Assembly: GCA_035252905.1 (NCBI GenBank)
Contig: DATFCQ010000308.1
Span: 1-27,779, forward strand
Length of the DNA: 27,779 nt
Direction: 5' to 3'
Source of the DNA: AP-15 sp035252905
GTDB taxonomy: Bacteria; Pseudomonadota; Alphaproteobacteria; ATCC43930; CGMCC-115725
Of the stretch, positions 1 through 6,052 are shown piece by piece. The translations under genes and the position numbers were made by a program. A model generated the notes under the pieces. It saw only the letters and a program-made list of their open reading frames with translations, made no database searches and was not told where the DNA came from. Positions within the stretch are counted from its first letter, which is position 1. The number at the start of each line of letters is the position of its first letter.

Positions 1-456
1 TGCGCGGAAATCTGGTAGCCAATTCTGCCGGCTGTGACGATCCATGACATCAGGGTCTTCCGGCCGATGGCCCACGGTCTGGCAGAACACCGCGGCCACG
101 ACGCGTTGAGGCGCGCGCTGCAACAGCTTGCCGGCGAAGCAGCCACCGATGCAGTAGCCCATGTACAGGAATTCGCGGATCCCGAGATGGTCCATCAGCC
201 CGAGCTGATCGTCGGCAAACGCGCCCCAAGGATCATCCACCGGCACAGGACCCGTCGACTCGCCGCCATTCGCGTTCCGCTGATCCATCGTGATGCAGCG
301 GAAGTCGTTCTTGAACGCCTCCATTGCGTTGAACACGGCGGTCGGCCAATTGCTGACTCGGGAGTTCAACCCGCCGCCGGGGGTGACCAATAACGGGAAG
401 CCAGAGCCGACTTCCTCGTAGCGGATGCGGACGTCGCCTTTTTGATAAAACGGCAT
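1..456 (-). CDS. Alpha/beta hydrolase with Cys at the nucleophile position (C-terminus beyond window)
   Basis: Reading leftward from ATG at 456 there are 152 open codons and no stop, so the C-terminal half lies outside the window. The start is supported by a GGAGAAA ribosome site 5 bases upstream. The N-terminus (MPFYQKGDVRIRYEEVGSG) is the usual first beta-hairpin of a small alpha/beta hydrolase, followed by a glycine-rich oxyanion turn (TPGGG, about 27-31) and an FRCITMDQR strand. The nucleophile elbow is GYCIGG (about 100-105), with Cys102 where most family members have Ser, as in dienelactone hydrolase. The catalytic acid and His are not in the window. It is the last gene of a minus-strand run whose upstream members are a Ddn-like protein, an SDR and an AllA-like protein, which suggests breakdown of a small organic compound. 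The substrate cannot be named. Confidence 0.85.
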   Translation of the reverse strand, partial: MPFYQKGDVRIRYEEVGSGFPLLVTPGGGLNSRVSNWPTAVFNAMEAFKNDFRCITMDQRNANGGESTGPVPVDDPWGAFADDQLGLMDHLGIREFLYMGYCIGGCFAGKLLQRAPQRVVAAVFCQTVGHRPEDPDVMDRHSRQNWLPDFRA

Positions 457-472
457 GGCAGTTTCTCCTTGC

Positions 473-502
473 CCAGTGTGGTTATGGCCAGTGTGGTTAT
501 GG
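473..502. repeat. Tandem duplication, 2 x 15 bp
   Basis: The unit CCAGTGTGGTTATGG occurs twice back to back (473-487 and 488-502) in the short gap between the Ddn-like gene and the alpha/beta hydrolase gene. It lies just upstream of the hydrolase ribosome site and looks like a simple slippage duplication. Confidence 0.9.
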
Positions 503-525
503 ACAGGCGCACGCCGCCGGGGGCG

Positions 526-987
526 TCAGCGGACCGGATCCAGCACGACGACGGGGATCTCGCGCTCGGTCTTGCGCTGATAATCGGCGTAGGGCGGCCA
601 GAACTCCAGCGCCTTTTCCCACAGCCGCGCGCGCTCTTCGCCGGTTGCGGTGCGGGCGCGGGCCCTGATCTTCGCGGTCCCGACCTGCACGTCGACCTCC
701 GGGTCGGCGAGAATGTTGCGGTACCAGCCGGGATGTTGCGGGGCCCCGCCTTTCGAGGCGACCACGAAATAGCTGTCGCCGGCTTTGCCGTAGAATAGCG
801 GGAAGATGAACCTCTCCCCGGTCTTGCGGCCGGTCGTGGTCAACAGCAGCGCCGGGACCGTCATTTCCGGCCGCCCCGGTTGGGTCATCTTGTACATGTG
901 CCCGTCGGCGCCGCCGCTGGACAGGTACCGCTTGGCATGCTCCACCATCCAATCCGGGAGGTTTGGCGCGAGCTTGGCTTCGGTCAT
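526..987 (-). CDS. Nitroreductase/quinone reductase family protein (DUF385, Ddn-like)
   Basis: This 153-residue protein has the full signature of the deazaflavin-dependent nitroreductase (Ddn/PF04075) family, a split-barrel flavin-type fold. The signature is TTTGRKTGERFIFPLFY (about 50-66), then YFVVASKGGAPQHPGWYRN (about 72-90) and a DPEVDVQVG strand. Characterised members bind F420 or FMN and reduce quinones or nitro compounds; which cofactor applies here cannot be read from the sequence. No signal peptide or membrane segment is seen. The ATG at 987 has an AAGGAG ribosome site 8 bases upstream. It lies 30 bp after the SDR gene and 69 bp before the hydrolase gene on the same strand, so co-transcription is likely. 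Confidence 0.88.
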   Translation of the reverse strand: MTEAKLAPNLPDWMVEHAKRYLSSGGADGHMYKMTQPGRPEMTVPALLLTTTGRKTGERFIFPLFYGKAGDSYFVVASKGGAPQHPGWYRNILADPEVDVQVGTAKIRARARTATGEERARLWEKALEFWPPYADYQRKTEREIPVVVLDPVR

Positions 988-1017
988 GGCGTGAACTCCT
1001 TGTTGGCGCCCGTGGGG

Positions 1018-1851
1018 TCAGTAATGGGTGACCCACGGGCTGTTCAGGGCATCCTCGATGCGGCGGTGGCGGGCCTTGATGATTGCGGCGGGAACGGCGC
1101 CAACAAAGGCATAGAACGTCTTCGTGCGGATCGCCTCGACGACGCGTTCGCCGACCTTCATCGGATCAAGACCCGTCGCAGCGAGCCGTTCGGCCAGGAC
1201 CCTCTCGTCACTGGCGCGGATCTGGGGGCCTCCCATATGGTCCGGACGGTTGCGCGCGCCGCGCGCAATATTCGTGTTGATCGGACCCGGGCAGAGGACC
1301 GAGACCCCGACATTGGTCCCTTCCAGTTCGTGCTCCAAGGCTTCGGACAGTGAAAGGGCGGCGTATTTGCTCATGGAATACGGCCCCTGATCGGTGCCGC
1401 GGCGGTTCTGGAAGCCGGCCACCGAGGCGGTGTTGACGATGTGCCCCTCTTCCCCGTGCCGCAGAATGGCGGGAACAAAGTGACGGATGCCGTGGATGAT
1501 CCCCCAGATATTCACCCCGATCACGAACTCCCAGTCCCCGGGCGGCACATCGACCAGCCGGGCGCCGTGCATCGGCACGCCGGCGTTGTTGCAGGCAATG
1601 TGAAGCTTGCCGAAATTGCGTTCGGCCTCCGCCAGGGCATTGCGCACGGATTGCTCCTGCGTCACGTCGACCCTCACCGGCATGACCCGCTTGTTGGTGC
1701 CGGAGAGGTCGTGAGCCGCCTGCTCGACCGCGTCTTTCTGGATGTCGGCCATCACCACGTTCGCACCGGCCTCGGCAAGCGCGGTGGCGATGCCGAGACC
1801 GATGCCGGAAGCCGCGCCGGTGACGATGGCGGTCTTGCCTGAGATGTCCAT
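1018..1851 (-). CDS. Short-chain dehydrogenase/reductase (classical SDR)
   Basis: A classical SDR oxidoreductase of 277 residues. Visible motifs are the cofactor loop TGAASGIG (11-18), an acidic residue after strand 2 (MAD, D36) that favours NAD(H), NNAG (88-91), catalytic Ser143 (NTASV) and Tyr158-x3-Lys162 (YSMSK), then the PGP motif in LCPGPINT. The frame stays open upstream to 2070. I place the start at ATG 1851 because MDISGKTAIVTG is the standard SDR N-terminus and the upstream residues are low-complexity shadow sequence. The substrate is unknown. SDRs with this GVPMHGARLVDVPPGDW core are usually annotated only at family level. It is the second gene of a minus-strand run and lies 128 bp downstream of the AllA-like gene. 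Confidence 0.9.
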   Translation of the reverse strand: MDISGKTAIVTGAASGIGLGIATALAEAGANVVMADIQKDAVEQAAHDLSGTNKRVMPVRVDVTQEQSVRNALAEAERNFGKLHIACNNAGVPMHGARLVDVPPGDWEFVIGVNIWGIIHGIRHFVPAILRHGEEGHIVNTASVAGFQNRRGTDQGPYSMSKYAALSLSEALEHELEGTNVGVSVLCPGPINTNIARGARNRPDHMGGPQIRASDERVLAERLAATGLDPMKVGERVVEAIRTKTFYAFVGAVPAAIIKARHRRIEDALNSPWVTHY

Positions 1852-1979
1852 GCGCGAGGGACCTTTCCGATAGGGCCCGGCGACGATAGCGCAAAAGCTC
1901 GGGGGATGCGATCGGGCGGCCCGCGCTCCCAGGTCGGCTGATAAGCACCCTATGCGCGCGTCGTTCGGCGCCGCGCGGC

Positions 1980-2504
1980 TCAGAGGCGGTACCGGCACTC
2001 GACGGCAAGCGGCACGGCATGAAAGTCGCGCCGGTTCGTGTCGCGGTTCTCCAGATTGATAAACAGGCATTCGTCATCGACGAAGTGCGGCCCGGCATGC
2101 CAGGTCGCGACGTGCAATTTGATCAGGCGGTCGCCCGGCACCCGGAAAGCGGCGATGTCTTCGAGGCGCGGGCGCGCATCATCGCCGAGGTCGCCCGGCG
2201 GCGCCACGGCGATCAGCCATTCCTTGCCGCCGAGCGAGCCCAGGCATTGCGTGACGCGCCGGTGCCGCGCGATCCGGGTGAAGCCGAGCCCGACATGAGG
2301 CAGATGCATGATCCACAGCCGCGGCTCGCCATTGCCCAATACGAGCTTTGCCTCGCTGTCCGAGACCTCGGGATCGTAGCCGGTCTCGGCGCCCTGGCCG
2401 CCGGTTCGCAGCGGCGCGATGATTTGGCCGTAGGGCGCAAACGCCTCGGCCGTCAGCTCCCTGACCTCCAGCAGGTGCCGCGGCAGCATGCCCGTATCGT
2501 CCAT
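1980..2504 (-). CDS. Ureidoglycolate lyase (AllA)-like protein
   Basis: This 174-residue cupin-fold protein matches the ureidoglycolate lyase family (PF04115), whose characterised members split ureidoglycolate into glyoxylate and urea at the end of allantoin breakdown. Matching segments are VRELTAEAFAPYGQII (14-29), HRRVTQCLGSLGGKEWLIAVAPP (about 81-103) and LIKLHVATWHAGPHF (about 127-141), where the conserved Lys/His pocket lies. Length is normal for the family. The chosen ATG at 2504 has GGGAGGAACGACG immediately upstream; an earlier in-frame ATG at 2543 lacks such a site. No allantoinase, allantoicase or urate gene is nearby, so a different ureido or hydroxy-acid substrate is possible. It is the first gene of the minus-strand run that ends at the window edge. 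Confidence 0.78.
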   Translation of the reverse strand: MDDTGMLPRHLLEVRELTAEAFAPYGQIIAPLRTGGQGAETGYDPEVSDSEAKLVLGNGEPRLWIMHLPHVGLGFTRIARHRRVTQCLGSLGGKEWLIAVAPPGDLGDDARPRLEDIAAFRVPGDRLIKLHVATWHAGPHFVDDECLFINLENRDTNRRDFHAVPLAVECRYRL

Positions 2505-2645
2505 CGTCGTTCCTCCCGTCGATTTGAGGCAGGATTTTGCCATACGCGCCGTCCGCCATCGACGCTATCGTCAGCCTGCGCTCCGGAGGATACCATCAAA
2601 CAGGCCCCAGGCGCCGACTTTCGAAATACAGCCAGGGACAACAAA

Positions 2646-2999
2646 ATGGCATACGACATACCACCCCCAGGCAAACTGCCCGAACCGGGATATTACTATC
2701 ACTTCAAACATGATCCAAATGGGTCTTTGAATAACTATGCCTATTATATCTACGGCGTCGGCCACCATACTGAAGACGATTGCCGAACCGAAGACGCTTT
2801 TATGCAAGTATACCGGCCGCTATACGAGGAATCCTACGCTTACCGGAACGGGGGACTCTTCGATCTGCGCCCGCTGCATATGTTCTTTGAACCGGCCGAG
2901 TGGAAAGGAAAAAAGGTGCCGCGGTTCACGAGAATTGTCGACGAGAACATAATTGCACAACTGGAGGCAATCAAGGCTCGCATGTATCCGAATTCCTAA
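2646..2999 (+). CDS. DUF1653 domain protein, low-GC
   Basis: A 117-residue cytosolic protein. The core matches DUF1653 (PF07866): GYYYHFKHDPNGS (15-27), YYIYGVGHHTED (33-44), FMQVYRPLYEES (52-63), then GGLFDLRPLHMFFEP (69-83) and VPRFTRI (91-97). No biochemical function is established for this family. The ATG at 2646 has AGGGACA 5 bases upstream. A long in-frame extension back to 2019 exists but runs antisense through the AllA-like gene and is rejected. Base composition is unlike its surroundings: 178 of 360 bases in 2641-3000 are G or C (49%), with AT-ending codons, while neighbours run at about 65-70%. That points to recent acquisition. No mobility gene is seen beside it. Confidence 0.85.
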   Translation: MAYDIPPPGKLPEPGYYYHFKHDPNGSLNNYAYYIYGVGHHTEDDCRTEDAFMQVYRPLYEESYAYRNGGLFDLRPLHMFFEPAEWKGKKVPRFTRIVDENIIAQLEAIKARMYPNS

Positions 3000-3090
3000 G
3001 CAGCCTTTTACTGGAGGGTCTACACATTCGACTCCCTGATGTCACGAGTATAGACCGCAACAAGCGCGGGTGGCCGCGGAGGAGAGCACC

Positions 3091-3924
3091 ATGATCAGCG
3101 GGCGTACCACAGTGATTGCGCATCTCGGCTATCCGACCGAAACCTTCAAGGCGCCGATGATCTACAACCCCTGGTTCGAGCGGAAGGGCATCGATGCCGT
3201 CGTCGTGCCGATGGGGGTCATGGCCGAGGATTATCCGACAGTCCTGCGCTCGCTGTTTCGCCTCAGCAATATCCGCGGCGCATTGGTGACGATGCCGCAC
3301 AAAGTGACGACGGCGGCATTGCTCGACGAGGTCAGCCTTGCGGTCAGGATTGCCGGCTCGTGCAATGCAATCCTGCGCCGCGAGGACGGATCGCTCTATG
3401 GCGAGATGTTCGACGGCGCGGGCTTCACGCGCGGCGCAAAGCGCCGGGGCTTCGATTTTGCCGGGGCCGACTGCCTGGTGGTCGGAGCCGGCGGGGTCGG
3501 CTCGGCGATCACCGCCGCGATCGCTGCGGAGCGGCCGCGCTCATTGGCGCTCTGCGACACGCGGCGGGACGTGTCGGAGCGCCTCGCGGCGCGCTTGCGC
3601 TCCTATTATCCGGAGCTTGCGGTCGAGATCCGCGGCAATGATCCGGCCGGATACGATCTCGTCGTCAATGCGACGCCGCTCGGCATGCACAAGGGCGATC
3701 CGTTGCCGTTCGACCCGGAGCGGCTCGACCGCCATACCTTTGTCGGCGAAGTCGTATTGTCGGCCGAAATGACCCCGCTCCTTCAGGCGGCGGCCGCGCG
3801 GGGCTGCCCTTGCCAGATCGGCACCGACATGCTGTTCGAGCAGATCCCGGCCTATATCGAATTTTTCGGCTACGGCGCGGCCACCCCCGAGGAACTGCGC
3901 GCCGTCGCCAGCATTTCCTATTGA
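3091..3924 (+). CDS. Shikimate/quinate dehydrogenase family oxidoreductase (AroE-like, probably catabolic)
   Basis: A 277-residue AroE/YdiB-family NAD(P)-dependent dehydrogenase. From ATG 3091 (GGAGGAG site at 3078-3084) the catalytic Lys is K71 in TMPHK, followed by N92 (GSCNAI) and D108 (GEMFDGAG). Their spacing, 21 and 16 residues, equals that of E. coli K65/N86/D102. The Rossmann loop is GAGGVGSA (132-139), and CDTRRD after the next strand carries an acidic residue, which suggests NAD rather than NADP. The N-terminal serines that hold the shikimate carboxylate (HSxSP in AroE) are replaced by F19 and A21 in TETFKAP, so shikimate itself may not be the substrate. It lies 39 bp upstream of a dehydroshikimate dehydratase gene, which argues for a catabolic quinate/shikimate-like role over aromatic biosynthesis. 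Confidence 0.85.
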   Translation: MISGRTTVIAHLGYPTETFKAPMIYNPWFERKGIDAVVVPMGVMAEDYPTVLRSLFRLSNIRGALVTMPHKVTTAALLDEVSLAVRIAGSCNAILRREDGSLYGEMFDGAGFTRGAKRRGFDFAGADCLVVGAGGVGSAITAAIAAERPRSLALCDTRRDVSERLAARLRSYYPELAVEIRGNDPAGYDLVVNATPLGMHKGDPLPFDPERLDRHTFVGEVVLSAEMTPLLQAAAARGCPCQIGTDMLFEQIPAYIEFFGYGAATPEELRAVASISY

Positions 3925-3952
3925 CCGTGGAGTTTCGAGCGTGGCGTTCGAA

Positions 3953-3966
3953 GGGAGGCCAAATTG
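3953..3966 (+). promoter_or_regulatory. Ribosome binding site and TTG start of the dehydratase gene
   Basis: GGGAGG at 3953-3958 is followed by 5 bases and then TTG at 3964-3966, in frame with the quiC-type gene. There is no in-frame ATG nearby. A GTG at 3941 is in another frame. The protein beginning at the TTG (MQTAISTVSLAGTL) is the expected start of the TIM barrel. Confidence 0.75.
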
Positions 3967-5850
3967 CAGACCGCGATATCCACCGTTTCGCTGGCCGGGA
4001 CGCTCGACGAGAAACTGGCGGCGATTGCGGGAGCGCAGTTTCGCGGCGTCGAGATCTTTGAAAACGATCTGTTGTCGTACAACGGCACCCCGGCCGAGGT
4101 GCGGCGGATCATCGAGGATCTCGGCCTGCGCATGGTGGCTTTCCAGCCGTTTCGCGATTTCGAGGGGATGTCCGAAGCGCAGCGCGGCCGGAACTTCGCC
4201 CGTGCCGAGCGCAAATTCGATCTGATGCAGGAACTGGGCTGCGATCTCCTGCTGGTGTGCAGCAATGTCTCGCAGGATGCGATCGGCGGGATCGACCGTG
4301 CCGCCGCAGACTTTCATGAATTGGGCGCGCGCGCCGCCGGGCGCGGTCTGCGGGTTGCCTTCGAGGCCCTCGCCTGGGGACGGCACATCAATGATTATCG
4401 CGATGCCTGGGAGGTGGTGCGGCGGGCCGACCATCCGGCGGTCGGGCTTGTGCTCGATTCCTTTCATGTCCTGGCGCGCGGCACCGATTTGACGCCGATC
4501 CAGGCGATCCCGAAGGACCGCATCTTTCTGGTCCAGCTGGCCGACGCCCCGCTCCTCGACATGGACTTTCTGTCGTGGAGCCGCCATTACCGCTGCTTCC
4601 CGGGGCAGGGCGATCTCGCGATCGATCCGTTCCTGACGGCCTTGCAGGCCACCGGGTTCGACGGGCCGGTCTCATTGGAAATTTTCAGCGACCGGTTCCG
4701 GGCCGGCTCGGCGCGCCGCGTCGCGATCGACGGGCAGCGCTCGCTGCTCTTTCTGTTCGATCGGCTGCGCCGGGCGACCGGCATTGCCGTGCCGGGCGTG
4801 CAGCCGCTGCCGCCCCCCTCCATGATGGAGGGCATAGAGTTTCTCGAATTTGCGATGGACGAGGGCTCTGCCGGCGGTTTTGAAAAGGTACTGGAGGGTC
4901 TCGGCTTTGCCAGGGTCGGCCTCCATAAGTCGAAGGATGTGGCCCGCTGGCGCCAGGGCCGCATCAACATCGTCGTCAACCGCGAAAAGGAAGGTTTCGC
5001 CCACTCGTTCAATATTGCCCACGGCGCCTCTGTCTGCGCCATGGGGCTGCGGGTCGGCGACGCGTCGTCGACGATCGAACGGGCGGTGCGGCTGCTCGAC
5101 CAGCCGTTCCGCCAGGCTGTGGGGCCGGGCGAACTCGACATTCCCGCGGTGCGCGGGGTTGGCGGCAGCCTGTTGTACTTTGTCGACGGCAAAACCGAGC
5201 TGGGCCGGTTGTGGGACGTCGATTTCACTCCGGTCGACGCCGGCGGCGATCGAGATGCCGGCCTCACCCGGTTCGATCACGTGTCGCAGTCGATGTATTA
5301 CGAGGAGATGCTGTCCTGGCTGTTGTTCTACACCTCGCTGTTCGATCTGCAGAAGGCGCCGGTCCTGGATGTGATCGATCCCGGCGGGGTCATGCAAAGC
5401 CAGGCGGTCGAGGCCAAGGACGGCGCGGTTCGCCTCGTCCTCAACGCGTCGCAGAGCCGGCATGCGATGGCGTCGCGGTTTGTCGATGATTTCTTCGGTT
5501 CGGGGGTGCAGCAGATCGCTCTCGCATGCGAGGATATCTTCGGCACGGTCGAGCGGCTGCGCGCCAACGGGGTCGAGCTCTTGCCGATCCCCGAGAATTA
5601 CTATGACGACCTGGCCGTGCGGACCGATCTCGACGATGCGCGGATCGAGCGGCTGCGCGCGAGCAACCTCCTTTACGACCGCGAGGGGGCGGCCGAGTTC
5701 ACCCACGTCTATACCAAGACCTTGCCCGGCGGCTTCTTCTTCGAGATTGTCGAGCGCCGCGGCTATCGCGGCTACGGCGCGGTCAACGCCCCGATCCGGC
5801 TCGCCGCGCAGGCGCGTCTGGCCCGCCCCCTCGCCGTCCTGCGCCGCTAA
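3964..5850 (+). CDS. quiC: 3-dehydroshikimate dehydratase, QuiC1 type (TIM barrel fused to HPPD-like domain)
   Basis: A 628-residue fusion of a sugar-phosphate-isomerase-like TIM barrel (1 to about 270) and a 4-hydroxyphenylpyruvate-dioxygenase-like VOC region (about 288-600). This is the architecture of QuiC1-type 3-dehydroshikimate dehydratases, which make protocatechuate from 3-dehydroshikimate. Barrel metal ligands are visible: E134 (VAFEALAW), D165 (LDSFH), Q191 (VQLADAP) and E239 (SLEIFSD), with H168 as the likely catalytic His. In the C-terminal half, the HPPD iron positions read H439 (RFDHVSQ), Q517 (GVQQIAL, where HPPD has His) and E594 (FFFEIVERRG), so dioxygenase activity is unlikely. 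That domain is not known to be a dioxygenase in QuiC1 either. The AroE-like gene 39 bp upstream would supply the substrate. No protocatechuate ring-cleavage genes are in the window. Confidence 0.9.
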   Translation: MQTAISTVSLAGTLDEKLAAIAGAQFRGVEIFENDLLSYNGTPAEVRRIIEDLGLRMVAFQPFRDFEGMSEAQRGRNFARAERKFDLMQELGCDLLLVCSNVSQDAIGGIDRAAADFHELGARAAGRGLRVAFEALAWGRHINDYRDAWEVVRRADHPAVGLVLDSFHVLARGTDLTPIQAIPKDRIFLVQLADAPLLDMDFLSWSRHYRCFPGQGDLAIDPFLTALQATGFDGPVSLEIFSDRFRAGSARRVAIDGQRSLLFLFDRLRRATGIAVPGVQPLPPPSMMEGIEFLEFAMDEGSAGGFEKVLEGLGFARVGLHKSKDVARWRQGRINIVVNREKEGFAHSFNIAHGASVCAMGLRVGDASSTIERAVRLLDQPFRQAVGPGELDIPAVRGVGGSLLYFVDGKTELGRLWDVDFTPVDAGGDRDAGLTRFDHVSQSMYYEEMLSWLLFYTSLFDLQKAPVLDVIDPGGVMQSQAVEAKDGAVRLVLNASQSRHAMASRFVDDFFGSGVQQIALACEDIFGTVERLRANGVELLPIPENYYDDLAVRTDLDDARIERLRASNLLYDREGAAEFTHVYTKTLPGGFFFEIVERRGYRGYGAVNAPIRLAAQARLARPLAVLRR

Positions 5851-5901
5851 CGATACTGTTTGATTCGTCACGCCGAGAAGGCGGCGAAATACGCTGCGCC
5901 A

Positions 5902-5932
5902 TTCCGCCCTACACCACCCCCGTAGGGCGGAA
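5902..5932. repeat. Inverted repeat, 11-bp stem (extragenic palindrome)
   Basis: TTCCGCCCTAC (5902-5912) and its exact complement GTAGGGCGGAA (5922-5932) flank a 9-base loop, 51 bp after the quiC stop. There is no T-run behind the stem, so this is more likely a dispersed palindromic repeat than a textbook terminator, although it could still end transcription. Confidence 0.75.
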
Positions 5933-5958
5933 AAGCCTTTAGCCCCATGGGCCTTCAG

Positions 5959-5979
5959 CCCACGGACTTATTCCGTGGG
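5959..5979. repeat. Small hairpin, 8-bp stem
   Basis: CCCACGGA (5959-5966) pairs with TCCGTGGG (5972-5979) across a 5-base loop. It lies in the same intergenic stretch (5851-6052) as the larger inverted repeat and is probably part of the same repeat cluster. Confidence 0.6.
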
Positions 5980-6052
5980 GAAAGCCGGGGGTAGCGAAGC
6001 GGAGCGCATTCCGTCACTCTCCTCACTCAAACAGGCTCCTTGAACCCGACGG

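Noticed and set aside
34..393. 119-codon plus-strand frame at the window start
   Set aside because: It is antisense to the alpha/beta hydrolase, which has clear family motifs.
2019..2645. N-terminal extension of the DUF1653 gene
   Set aside because: The extension is antisense to the AllA-like gene and of different composition. A ribosome site and ATG at 2646 start the conserved domain.
4672..5871. 399-codon minus-strand frame opposite quiC
   Set aside because: It is a pure antisense shadow of the dehydratase gene, with no ribosome site or domain.
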